Shown here one piece after another: positions 8,842 through 16,890 of a stretch of DNA of 33,588 nt. Positions within the stretch are counted from its first letter, which is position 1, and each line of letters starts with the position of its first letter. The stretch spans positions 1-33,588 of the forward strand of contig NZ_AJLG01000035.1 in assembly GCF_000258495.1 (NCBI RefSeq). Direction: 5' to 3'. A program made the translations under genes and the position numbers. This stretch comes from Pedobacter agri PB92. GTDB taxonomy: Bacteria > Bacteroidota > Bacteroidia > Sphingobacteriales > Sphingobacteriaceae. The notes below the pieces were generated by a model that did not search any database, was not told where the DNA came from, and was given only the letters and a program-made list of their open reading frames with translations.

Positions 8842-9861
8842 TTATGCTGATGGCTGCGCACCCGGAAGCTGAGATTCTGGATTTAAAGCCATCAACCCGT
8901 TACGAACAATTGCTCTTTTGGCAAGCTTTATTTTAAAATCATTGTGTCCATATCCTGTTGCACCGCTTAAAATAATATCTGCTGCAAGGGCAAAACTCTC
9001 TGCATTTGCAATTTTGCCTCGCAAAAAGTCTTCAGCTTCTGCTGAACGCCAGGGTTTATGCGCCACGCCGCCAAGTGCAATTCTGGCTTCTTTAATGGTA
9101 TCTCCATCAAGTTCTAGTGCTGTTGCAACAGATACCAGCGCAAAAGCATACGAATGCCGGTCGCGTAGTTTCAGGTAAGAATAATTTGCTGCGAATCCTT
9201 TTTCCGGAAGATCAATGGAAACAATCAGCTCGTGAGGTTTAAGGTTGTTATCCAGGTCTGGCCGATCATCTGGTAATCGATGAAAGTCAGCAAAGTTAAT
9301 GCTGCGGTTTCCTTCCGGACCAGCAACGTTCACTACTGCATCCAAAGCAGTCAGAGCCACACACATATCAGATGGGAAAACAGCAATGCAGTGTTCACTG
9401 GCGCCTAAAATTGCATGAATCCTATTATATCCCTCTTTGGCAGGACAACCGGAACCCGGAACGCGTTTGTTACAGGGCACTTCAGGATCATAAAAATAGT
9501 AACATCTCGTTCGCTGTAACAAGTTGCCTCCATTACTGGCCATATTCCTGATTTGCGCCGATGCGCCTGCCAAAATTGCTTTCGAAAGCAGCGGATATTT
9601 TTGTTCTACCACAGGATGGTAAGCAGTGTCTGCATTTTTAAATCCCGCTCCAAGTCGCAGCCCTCCATTTTCCAGTTCCCGAATTTCTGACAGTTCAGCG
9701 ATGCGATTGATGTCAATCAGTTCAGTAGGGTTGGTGATGTTATATTTCCATAGATCAATCAGGTTAGTGCCACCGGCCAAAAACCTGGATCCGTCATGAT
9801 TTTCAATAAGGTTAATTGCCTCGACTGAAGTTGTTGCTTGTTGATATTCGAAATTATTCAC
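8842..9861 (-). CDS. PaoB-like FAD subunit with extra cysteine cluster
   Basis: A 339-residue FAD-binding subunit of the CO-dehydrogenase medium-chain type. FAD pyrophosphate motifs are FLAGGTNLID (27-36) and ASNGGNLLQRTRC (108-120). Five cysteines (C120, C130, C139, C158, C167) occupy the segment that in E. coli PaoB (YagS) binds an additional [4Fe-4S] cluster; NKRVPGSGC is very close to the PaoB sequence (family knowledge). It therefore probably carries FAD plus a [4Fe-4S] cluster linking the [2Fe-2S] subunit to an acceptor. It overlaps the upstream [2Fe-2S] gene by eight bases and precedes the large subunit by 16 bases. Confidence 0.93.
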   Translation of the reverse strand: MNNFEYQQATTSVEAINLIENHDGSRFLAGGTNLIDLWKYNITNPTELIDINRIAELSEIRELENGGLRLGAGFKNADTAYHPVVEQKYPLLSKAILAGASAQIRNMASNGGNLLQRTRCYYFYDPEVPCNKRVPGSGCPAKEGYNRIHAILGASEHCIAVFPSDMCVALTALDAVVNVAGPEGNRSINFADFHRLPDDRPDLDNNLKPHELIVSIDLPEKGFAANYSYLKLRDRHSYAFALVSVATALELDGDTIKEARIALGGVAHKPWRSAEAEDFLRGKIANAESFALAADIILSGATGYGHNDFKIKLAKRAIVRNGLMALNPESQLPGAQPSA

Positions 9862-10369
9862 CGCTACCTCCGTCTTTTACCTGCATGATGGCATCGATAA
9901 TCCCTACGTTTGCACCACAGCGACAAAGATTTCCACTCATCAACTCTTTTACTTCTTCTCGTGAATTGGCTTTGCCTTCTTTTATCAGGCCAATGGCGCT
10001 GCATATTTGGCCCGGAGTACAATAACCACACTGAAATGCATCATGGTCTATAAAAGCTTGTTGTATCGGATGTAAATTATCGCCTTGCGCAACGCCCTCA
10101 ACGGTAGTAATTTCAGATCCGTTTTTCATTACAGCCAATGTAAGGCAACTCAGAATTCGTTTGCCATCGCAGATTACCGTACAGGCGCCACATTGTCCAT
10201 GATCACAACCCTTTTTAGTTCCGGTCAAATGTAAATGGTCACGCAATCCATCCAGCAGGCTTACCCATGGCAGGATGAACAGTTTTTTATCTTCTCCGTT
10301 AACCTTCAAATTCACTGCACAAGTATTTTGCTTGGTGAAGAGATGGTCTTGTGGTTCTGTTTGCATCAT
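9854..10369 (-). CDS. PaoA-like [2Fe-2S] subunit lacking a Tat signal
   Basis: A 171-residue two-cluster iron-sulfur subunit: C55, C60, C63 and C75 (GCDHGQCGAC ... C) form the ferredoxin-type cluster; C114, C117, C149 and C151 (QCGYCTPGQ ... CRC) form the second. E. coli PaoA carries a long Tat signal that exports the whole complex. Here the N-terminus (MMQTEPQDHLFTKQNT) is polar with no twin arginine, so the complex should stay in the cytoplasm. This is the first gene of the operon. Two adjacent ATGs (10369 and 10366) are possible starts. Confidence 0.93.
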   Translation of the reverse strand: MMQTEPQDHLFTKQNTCAVNLKVNGEDKKLFILPWVSLLDGLRDHLHLTGTKKGCDHGQCGACTVICDGKRILSCLTLAVMKNGSEITTVEGVAQGDNLHPIQQAFIDHDAFQCGYCTPGQICSAIGLIKEGKANSREEVKELMSGNLCRCGANVGIIDAIMQVKDGGSGE

Positions 10370-10648
10370 AAGAAATTGTTAGTTGTACTTCCGTTCTGCT
10401 AACATCAAAAAACGATGATAAGTTTTGCCTTTTTACGCTGTCTTAATTCATCATTGTTGCCAATCGATCTTCAGGTTTAGATTTCATCATTCCATTTTCA
10501 AATAGTGAATACATACCGACGAATTCTCAATCATATCCAGCGAATTTCAATTCAGCCTTATTTTAATTCATTAGGGGTGCTATTTTACATTACGAAACTG
10601 AATAATTGAGGTTTTGGCTTTTTATCAAATCAAAAGAAATGAAATATT
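10370..10648. promoter_or_regulatory. divergent intergenic region before the ankyrin/envelope cluster
   Basis: 279 bp separating the minus-strand PaoABC-like operon from the plus-strand cluster. It should contain both promoters. I see no convincing TAnnTTTG element (TAAGTTTTG near 10420 has one base too many), hairpin or operator. Confidence 0.35.
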
Positions 10649-11440
10649 ATGGGTTGGGACATTAGCTATCATCCAATTGATGAAGAACAAATGAAGGCTT
10701 GGTACTTCGATGTATTGGAAAAGAAGGCACTAGTTAATACATTGGCAAGCCAGCACGGCATTGAAGATTTTTATCAGCAAAAATACATCGATACCATAAA
10801 TGTGGCTTTAGAAACTGGTTCGGATGATAATTTCGAACATACACACGGCTATTACATTGCGGTTATTCAAGGTTTCTTCGAAAAATATTTTTACGTACGC
10901 GGAGGTGCATTGTCTTTTGCAGAGAGCGATGTATTTCAAAAATATTTCAAGCCTTGGGAAGCGATTATTCCCGAACATAGATTTGCTCAAAAAATTCATA
11001 ACCGTATTGTAGAAAACTATAGTTCGGGGATTTACATTCCTAAAGAGAAAGTAACACAGCTATTAAATGATTATAAAAATGATGCGCTTATTAAAACAGC
11101 ATTGGACGAACTTTTTTCGCATGGGCGCATTGCAGTGTTTTTAAAAGCTTTGGCTTACGCTGATGGAAAAGGTTTAGGGCTGTTAGAAGCAACAGAAGTA
11201 GTAGAGCCTAATCCGCTAGATTTAAACAGTTCTGCTTGCTATTCTAATTTGTTTAATTGCGATCCTGAGGGAGCACGCCTTTATCAAGACACAGCAATGG
11301 CTCAGTTTGCAGAAATTGAAAAACGAGAAGGTTTGGCAGAAGGAACCATAATAAACAACGCAGAGCACGTGGTAAACCATATCCAACCTGTAGAACCAAA
11401 AAAGGAAAAAGGATTTTGGAAAAAATTATTTGGTAAATAA
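10649..11440 (+). CDS. uncharacterised 263-aa cytosolic protein, first gene of the ankyrin cluster
   Basis: I do not recognise this family with confidence. The protein begins MGWDISYHPIDEEQMKAWYF and has no signal peptide or membrane segment. It appears mostly alpha-helical with aromatic-rich stretches (HGYYIAVIQGFFEKYFYVRGG). The C-terminal tail is charged and lysine-rich (EPKKEKGFWKKLFGK), resembling a flexible membrane-proximal or docking tail. The next gene follows within 10 bp, and several ankyrin-repeat genes come after it, suggesting co-expression and possibly a shared complex. No catalytic motif was identified. Confidence 0.82.
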   Translation: MGWDISYHPIDEEQMKAWYFDVLEKKALVNTLASQHGIEDFYQQKYIDTINVALETGSDDNFEHTHGYYIAVIQGFFEKYFYVRGGALSFAESDVFQKYFKPWEAIIPEHRFAQKIHNRIVENYSSGIYIPKEKVTQLLNDYKNDALIKTALDELFSHGRIAVFLKALAYADGKGLGLLEATEVVEPNPLDLNSSACYSNLFNCDPEGARLYQDTAMAQFAEIEKREGLAEGTIINNAEHVVNHIQPVEPKKEKGFWKKLFGK

Positions 11441-11450
11441 ATCCGAAGAT

Positions 11451-11966
11451 ATGCTTATCGATAAAAATAATTCAGAAAACGAGTTAAATCTAACAAAGTT
11501 GGAGGCTGATGGTATGATGTACATCCAAACCAATCAGTGGCTTTTGGCTTACTCGGCTTTTGTTCATTTATATAAAAACGCAAAAGATAAATCGGTAGCC
11601 TTATTATACAATACGGCGCTATGCCATTACTCGGCCAAAGAATATTCAAAAGCTATCGCGATGTTGGGAGAGGCGCAGATGAAAATCGCTACGCCATCAG
11701 CTTTGCAAAATGCTACAAATCATTTACCAGATAATTTATTAACGGATGAATATGACAACCGCTTTTATCGCCTTGCGTTAAACGAAACCGCAATTGCCTT
11801 AACTAATAGTATTATCAAATTACGCATCCGCAGGTTGCTGGTCGATTTAAATTTGGAACTCGAAAACTGGCAGGAAATCACTCGTTTATCGGCTTTGCCT
11901 GATATGGAAAAATGTAAAAACGTACAGGAAGCGTTGGCTATCGCAAAATCTAAAACAAACACCTAA
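11451..11966 (+). CDS. TPR-like helical protein
   Basis: About 171 residues from the ATG at 11451; an in-frame TTG at 11430 would overlap the upstream gene. Paired helices such as EADGMMYIQTNQWLLAYSAF, KSVALLYNTALCHYSAKEY and SKAIAMLGEAQ look like tetratricopeptide repeats (the alternation of small and large residues around NTALCHYSAKEYSKAI fits the TPR consensus). The C-terminal half is helical and rich in Leu and Arg. There is no signal peptide or membrane helix. A scaffold role together with the flanking ankyrin proteins is plausible (inference). Confidence 0.8.
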   Translation: MLIDKNNSENELNLTKLEADGMMYIQTNQWLLAYSAFVHLYKNAKDKSVALLYNTALCHYSAKEYSKAIAMLGEAQMKIATPSALQNATNHLPDNLLTDEYDNRFYRLALNETAIALTNSIIKLRIRRLLVDLNLELENWQEITRLSALPDMEKCKNVQEALAIAKSKTNT

Positions 11967-11974
11967 GAAAACAA

Positions 11975-13558
11975 ATGAATTTATATCAAATAGAACAAGC
12001 TTATATCCAGGGAAGAGACCTTGCCGAGATAAACGAACTATACAAAACCGAAATTGCCGATATTACAGAAGAACAGCAAGTGGAAGTTTGGAGGCAGGTC
12101 TGTGGTTTCGTCAACGTAGAAATGGTTGATTACCTGATTGCGAAAGGTTGGCGAACCGCAGGTGTAGAAGATAGTAACGGCGATACGCTGTTGCACTTTT
12201 TAGCTACGCCACTGCGTAGTTATGATTACTTTATTGCTGAAAAGAGGGTTTACGAATGCACCAAAAAATTATTGGAAGCTAAGGTTAGTCCGCTCAGAAA
12301 AAATAGCCAGGGTGAAACCGCTTTAATGTTGGCCGCAAAAATAGGTTATACAGAAATGCTGGAAGCGTATGCCGAAACTGGTGCCAAAATAGATTTTAAC
12401 GACCGTAATGGAAATACGATACTGCATATTTTAGCATCAAATTCTTCTTCTGCGATTTCTGATTATGAAAAATCTTTAGAACGTTTAATGATCCATCAGA
12501 GAGACGAAAACTATGATGAAAACAATCAGCGTCATCTTCAAGAGCGAAGACAATTAGAATGGAGGCACCATGTAGACAAGGCGAGGTTCAACCAATTTAT
12601 CACATTCGCTATTGTAGGTAGAGAATTTGGGATAGACCCTTTACAGCGCAACAACGAGAAAAGAACGGCTGTTGAGGTGGCTATTGGTCAGAAATCTAAA
12701 TCTATTGGTGCGATTTTAAAGGGTGTAGATTTTAACGACCAAGAAAAGGTATCGCTATATTTTAACGCTGGCGGAATGGATTTACATCAAGCTTGTGCTG
12801 AAAAAGATTTGGAGGCAATTGATGCATTGATTAAGCTTGGTGAAAATGTAAACGAAATTTATGATAAAGAGGGCGATAGATTTAATGGAATGACGCCTTT
12901 AGCCATCGCGATGCAAAAACATTCAGTAGAAATTACGGATTTGTTATTGAAAAATGGAGCAGACGCCACAACTGTAGATAGCAAAGGCTGGCATCCTTTT
13001 AGGCATTTGTACGATATAAATTCTACCATTGCTGTTCACATCGACCTTTTTCATAACAAAGTATTCCAAAAAATATTAAAAGCCTATCTCGATGCAGGCT
13101 TCGATATCAACTCACTTTTAGATGATGAGGAGAACACGCTTTTAACCCTATCTGCCAAATACGCCGACCGTTTGATGATGCATAACAGCTATACGATTTC
13201 GAAAGTATTGCTTGATGAAGCGACTTATGCTGGCGCTGATGTTAATAAAACCAATCGCGATGGTATTTCTGCTTTGATGTATTTATGCGCAACCGGATTG
13301 GAACGTGGCGAAAAAAGCTTACTTACGCTTTTAGAGCAAGGCGCATCTACAGAACTCATCGACAAAAATGGCAAAACAGCCTTGATTTATGCGGTGAATA
13401 ATGATAGAAAATCGGATGCGCAAACCTATTGCGAACTGATGGCAGAATTTGGAGATCTGTTGATTGACGCTAAGGATAATACCCAACAATCTGCCTTAGA
13501 TTATGTAGTAGCCAAAGATAATGAAGCACTTGTGGCCTGGTTAGTTGGAAAAATGTAA
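11975..13558 (+). CDS. ankyrin-repeat protein, 527 aa
   Basis: After a roughly 65-residue helical N-terminal region there are two blocks of ankyrin repeats. The first (about 65-155) includes SNGDTLLHFLA, SQGETALMLAAKIGYTEML and RNGNTILHILAS. The second (about 265 to the end) includes MTPLAIAMQKHSVEITDLLL, RDGISALMYLCA, KNGKTALIYAV and QQSALDYVV. Between them is a charged helical insertion (about 160-230, rich in Arg, Glu and His) that is not ankyrin. No export signal is visible. Ankyrin arrays bind other proteins; the partner is unknown but probably encoded nearby. It lies eight bases after the TPR-like gene. Confidence 0.88.
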   Translation: MNLYQIEQAYIQGRDLAEINELYKTEIADITEEQQVEVWRQVCGFVNVEMVDYLIAKGWRTAGVEDSNGDTLLHFLATPLRSYDYFIAEKRVYECTKKLLEAKVSPLRKNSQGETALMLAAKIGYTEMLEAYAETGAKIDFNDRNGNTILHILASNSSSAISDYEKSLERLMIHQRDENYDENNQRHLQERRQLEWRHHVDKARFNQFITFAIVGREFGIDPLQRNNEKRTAVEVAIGQKSKSIGAILKGVDFNDQEKVSLYFNAGGMDLHQACAEKDLEAIDALIKLGENVNEIYDKEGDRFNGMTPLAIAMQKHSVEITDLLLKNGADATTVDSKGWHPFRHLYDINSTIAVHIDLFHNKVFQKILKAYLDAGFDINSLLDDEENTLLTLSAKYADRLMMHNSYTISKVLLDEATYAGADVNKTNRDGISALMYLCATGLERGEKSLLTLLEQGASTELIDKNGKTALIYAVNNDRKSDAQTYCELMAEFGDLLIDAKDNTQQSALDYVVAKDNEALVAWLVGKM

Positions 13559-13589
13559 TTCAAAAAATCAAAATTAACATCAACATAAA

Positions 13590-14561
13590 ATGGATACGAT
13601 ATTTTTAAATGCCTGTAAAAATAACCAAAAAGCAATTGTACAAACTTTATTAAAAAAGGGTGGGATAAACCTTGATAAGAGAGATGCAATGGGCAATACG
13701 CCTTTGTTTTATTCTTGCCAAAAAGGGGCAAGAGACATCGTTAAAATTTTAATAGAAGGCGGTGCAGATGTAAACCTGGCCAACAACCAAAGTGCCACAC
13801 CTTTGCATATTGTTTCGCAAAGCGGAAATAAAGAAATTGTAGCATTGTTATTGGATAATGGAGCGGATATTAATGTAACTGATAAAGAAGGAAAAACCGC
13901 GTTGATTTATTCGCTGGCAGAAGGAAGAACAGAATTTACGAAGTTTTTATTATCTAAAGGAGCGGATAAAAACATTAAGGATAACGAGGGGCATAGTGCA
14001 TTGGATTATGCTACGAGCAGAGGTTTGCGAGATACGGTAGCGTTGCTGGCTGGTCAAGGTGATGATAAAAATAGTTCAGGTAACACGCCTTTGCATCAGG
14101 CGGTTTGGAACAATGAAGCGGAAGTGGTTGGTGCATTATTGAAAATCAACACAATCGATATCAACGCGATCAACGATCAGGGCGACAGTGCTTTGGTGTT
14201 GGCGTGTATGCAAAATAATCTACGAATTGCCCAACAACTGATTAATGCTGATGCCGATATGTTATTAAAACGATTGGATGGCAATTCGGTTTTGCACTAC
14301 AGCACCGGCCGGGGAAATAAAGAAATTGCAAAACTGCTGGTAGAGAAGGGAATGGATATCAACACTAAAAATAATGAAGGCGAAACACCGTTAATTGTAG
14401 CTTCCATTTGCGGTTTTAATGAAATTTCAGCTTTGCTGATTGACAATGGCGCTGATGTAAATGAGAAAGATAACGATGAACATTCTGCTTTGCATTATGC
14501 TTCAGAAAAAGGCTACAATGAAATTGTAGAGCAGTTAATTATGGCCGGAGCCAATTCCTAA
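13590..14561 (+). CDS. ankyrin-repeat protein built entirely of about ten repeats, 323 aa
   Basis: The whole protein is a continuous solenoid of roughly ten 33-residue ankyrin repeats. Examples are GNTPLFYSCQKGARDIVKIL, SATPLHIVSQSGNKEIVALL, GKTALIYSLAEG, GNSVLHYSTGRGNKEIAKLL and EHSALHYASEKGYNEIVEQL, mostly closing with GADINxxD-type turns. No additional domain, signal peptide or membrane segment is present. It is 31 bp downstream of the 527-residue ankyrin gene and resembles its C-terminal block, suggesting local duplication. Its likely role is a protein-binding adaptor. Confidence 0.9.
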   Translation: MDTIFLNACKNNQKAIVQTLLKKGGINLDKRDAMGNTPLFYSCQKGARDIVKILIEGGADVNLANNQSATPLHIVSQSGNKEIVALLLDNGADINVTDKEGKTALIYSLAEGRTEFTKFLLSKGADKNIKDNEGHSALDYATSRGLRDTVALLAGQGDDKNSSGNTPLHQAVWNNEAEVVGALLKINTIDINAINDQGDSALVLACMQNNLRIAQQLINADADMLLKRLDGNSVLHYSTGRGNKEIAKLLVEKGMDINTKNNEGETPLIVASICGFNEISALLIDNGADVNEKDNDEHSALHYASEKGYNEIVEQLIMAGANS

Positions 14562-14581
14562 AATAAACTTATTTATATGCC

Positions 14582-15646
14582 ATGGCGAAGAAAAAGAAAA
14601 CACTTCCTAAAGATTTCCGTGAAATACTGGACGCAAAAGACTTTGAAAGTTTTAAAAAAGTATTTGATACTTGCGAAATAGATGCCCGGGGAGGTTATGG
14701 GAAAACAACGGCACTCAGTTTTTATCGCATTCCGAATGATTTTGTGCGTTGGTTGGTAGCGCAAGGCGCTGATTTAGAAGCTGTAGATAATTATCAACGT
14801 ACGGCACTTCATGAACAAGCCAGCATTAGGGGTGGCGATGTGAGTGTTTTTTTAGAGCTTGGTGCGAATGTAAATGCCGTTGATACGTATGGTGCTACAC
14901 CATTACACTTTGCAACAGGACACGGTTTTAATGTAGATGCGGTTAAAAAGCTGATTGAATACGGTGCGAATGTTAAAGCAGTAGATGATTATGAGCAGAC
15001 GCCACTCGAAAGTGCGCTCAGTAATGCCAGGAACATGGACCTTCAGGCGCTGGCGAAAATTTCAAGCATACTTCTTAGTGCAGACAATAACATTACGCAA
15101 AAAATGAAAGATGCGGTAGTTAAAAAGGGAGAGGATTTTGAATTTCATCGGGAAAATTTTAATAAAGATTACCTGCAAGAAACCGAACAAGCACTCGATC
15201 AACTCTATAAAATTTTTCATGTTCCGCCTGTAAAAAGGCGTTTGATGCATGACGGCGTATCACCAATTAAAGTAAATGGAACTACCTGGCAAGAACAGTA
15301 TGAAGCGTTGTGGGAACTTTTAATACCCTCTAGCGGTAGTGCTAAAACGTTGCAGGGCGAAGTGGTGCGTATTGCCGGAAAAGTGAGAGATGAAATACAT
15401 CGGAATGGTGGTGGAAACTGGAACGCAGATTTTAAAAAGATGTTGGATGCCTTTGGTCTACATCTTAAAACAGAAAATTCTCTTGCTACCGCTGATTTGG
15501 AAAAAGCTGATCTGATTATAAAAGATATTCGAAAAAATGGAGATGGTGACGACGATGAACTCCATTTTTTATGCGAGTTGGCTACCAAGTGGGTGCTGAA
15601 AAATCCAAATCCAGTTAGGTTAGAAAAACCTGCTTATAAAAGATAA
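14582..15646 (+). CDS. ankyrin repeats fused to a conserved-looking C-terminal domain, 354 aa
   Basis: The N-terminal 150 residues carry about three or four ankyrin repeats (YQRTALHEQASIRGG, YGATPLHFATGHGFN, YEQTPLESALSNARN). The remaining 200 residues form a different domain with the stretch EALWELLIPSSGSAKTLQGE and later EIHRNGGGNWNADF. From memory, this stretch recurs in uncharacterised bacterial proteins and in ankyrin fusions; I cannot name a Pfam entry. The basic start MAKKKKTLPK suggests a cytosolic protein. It follows the ten-repeat ankyrin gene by 20 bp. No catalytic residues were recognised. Confidence 0.87.
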   Translation: MAKKKKTLPKDFREILDAKDFESFKKVFDTCEIDARGGYGKTTALSFYRIPNDFVRWLVAQGADLEAVDNYQRTALHEQASIRGGDVSVFLELGANVNAVDTYGATPLHFATGHGFNVDAVKKLIEYGANVKAVDDYEQTPLESALSNARNMDLQALAKISSILLSADNNITQKMKDAVVKKGEDFEFHRENFNKDYLQETEQALDQLYKIFHVPPVKRRLMHDGVSPIKVNGTTWQEQYEALWELLIPSSGSAKTLQGEVVRIAGKVRDEIHRNGGGNWNADFKKMLDAFGLHLKTENSLATADLEKADLIIKDIRKNGDGDDDELHFLCELATKWVLKNPNPVRLEKPAYKR

Positions 15647-15684
15647 ATAGCAATACATCAATCAAAAATCTTAAGAAAAACGTC

Positions 15685-16296
15685 ATGATTATTTTTGGAA
15701 CACGATCAAAACTTTTAAATGCATTTGGTACACAACAAACTTGCAACCATTGCAATACTGGTAAGCTAAATGTAGTCTACACAATAAACTACTTCCATAT
15801 TTTCTGGATACCAATGTTTCCTATTGGTAAAAAAGGCATGACCCAATGCCCACACTGTAAACAGACGCTAACCGAACGGGAACTTGATCCGCAAAGTCGC
15901 AATTACCTTCAAAGTCAAAAAGGGAATGCTAAAACACCATTAAAATACTTTGCCGGCTTAATTATAATCGGCTTACTAGTCTTTTCGGTAATTACAATTA
16001 ATGTTTTAGATAAAAAGGGAGGCTATATCCGAAACCCTGAAATTGGCGACGTATACCAGGTAAAAGGCTTTGATGAAAATCAATTTGTATTATGGAAGGT
16101 AACGGCTGTAGAAGGCGACAGCGTGGTGTTTGTAACTCACAAAAACAATGCCCTTAGTCAGGCGGAAATAAATGATGAAACTGTGTTTGGAAAACTTGAT
16201 GCCGATTTTGCGTCAAGCACTTTGAAAATGGCCAAAAGCAACATCAAAAGTATGACTAAAAACAACAAAAATCTGGTGGCGATATTTAGGAAATAG
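15685..16296 (+). CDS. zinc-ribbon protein with one membrane helix
   Basis: 203 residues. The N-terminal zinc ribbon has CNHC (C20, C23) and CPHC (C55, C58) spaced by an aromatic segment (YFHIFWIPMFPIGKKG), the arrangement of the zinc_ribbon_15 family. A single transmembrane helix follows (about 84-108, FAGLIIIGLLVFSVITINVL). The C-terminal domain (about 110-203) is soluble and beta-rich, starting GGYIRNPEIGDVYQVKGFDE. With the zinc ribbon in the cytosol the C-terminal domain would face the periplasm, so it could link the ankyrin half of the cluster to its envelope half (inference). Confidence 0.82.
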   Translation: MIIFGTRSKLLNAFGTQQTCNHCNTGKLNVVYTINYFHIFWIPMFPIGKKGMTQCPHCKQTLTERELDPQSRNYLQSQKGNAKTPLKYFAGLIIIGLLVFSVITINVLDKKGGYIRNPEIGDVYQVKGFDENQFVLWKVTAVEGDSVVFVTHKNNALSQAEINDETVFGKLDADFASSTLKMAKSNIKSMTKNNKNLVAIFRK

Positions 16297-16358
16297 AGCG
16301 CTAAACAAAGCTTGTTAATTAATATGCTTAACCTGATATCAATTTAGAATAAAAGAAC

Positions 16359-16742
16359 ATGAGTTACGATTTAGCCATTTGGAAACGCTCTGACAGGACG
16401 AAAACCGCCATGCTTTTTGAATGTTATGATGCCATAATTGAAGAAAATAGCCACACTGCTATGGAGTTTTTTAATGAAGATGAATTTTTAAATGGCTTTG
16501 AAGAAGAGTTTGGCAAAAGACAAAAAGGATACTTTGGAAAGGAGATAGACGATTGCCCATTTTTATTTTCTACAGGAACAGGAGAATTTGGCAACTGGGT
16601 ATTGATGCACCTTAATTCGTCTACACAGCAAATCACCTCAAATAAAATTATTGCTATGGCCTTAAAACACGGACTTATGGTTTACGACCCTCAACGAAAA
16701 GCTGTTTGGGGTAATAAAAGACCAGTTAAAAAAATAAGTTGA
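16359..16742 (+). CDS. small MSYDLA-type conserved hypothetical protein
   Basis: A 127-residue cytosolic protein beginning MSYDLAIWKRSDRTKTA and ending with KHGLMVYDPQRKAVWG. This start and the HGLxxYDPQ end are hallmarks of a widespread family of unnamed bacterial proteins (MSYDLAVWE...), often seen near toxin-immunity loci; that context is recalled, not shown here. No enzyme motif is evident. There is no signal peptide. It is 62 bp after the zinc-ribbon gene on the same strand. Confidence 0.78.
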   Translation: MSYDLAIWKRSDRTKTAMLFECYDAIIEENSHTAMEFFNEDEFLNGFEEEFGKRQKGYFGKEIDDCPFLFSTGTGEFGNWVLMHLNSSTQQITSNKIIAMALKHGLMVYDPQRKAVWGNKRPVKKIS

Positions 16743-16778
16743 TATAAAAAATGAACAACAAAATCAATAAGATCACAA

Positions 16779-16856
16779 TTGGATAACAAACCTAAAAAAG
16801 ATCTCATGAATGGTATTGCTGGAAATTTTAAACCGCTGATGAAACTTTTTATTTAA
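16779..16856 (+). pseudogene. truncated duplicate of the start of the 17687-18250 membrane protein gene
   Basis: The frame from TTG 16779 to TAA 16854-16856 reads LDNKPKKDLMNGIAGNFKPL then MKLFI. It matches the first 25 residues of the gene at 17687 (MTDKPKTNLMDSIAGNFKPL then MILSV) at 15 of 25 positions. The stop falls where the parent enters its first membrane helix, and nothing recognisable follows. It is best explained as the remnant of a decayed tandem duplicate. A 19-codon ATG frame at 16857-16916 follows directly and is probably chance. Confidence 0.7.
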
Positions 16857-16890
16857 ATGGAATTTTTAGACAGAATAAATATTAAAAGCA

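Noticed and set aside
8826..8861. Longer start of the PaoC-like gene at 8861
   Set aside because: It overlaps the FAD gene and adds a basic tail absent from the family; the family N-terminus MDLNKTVGQP begins at 8825.
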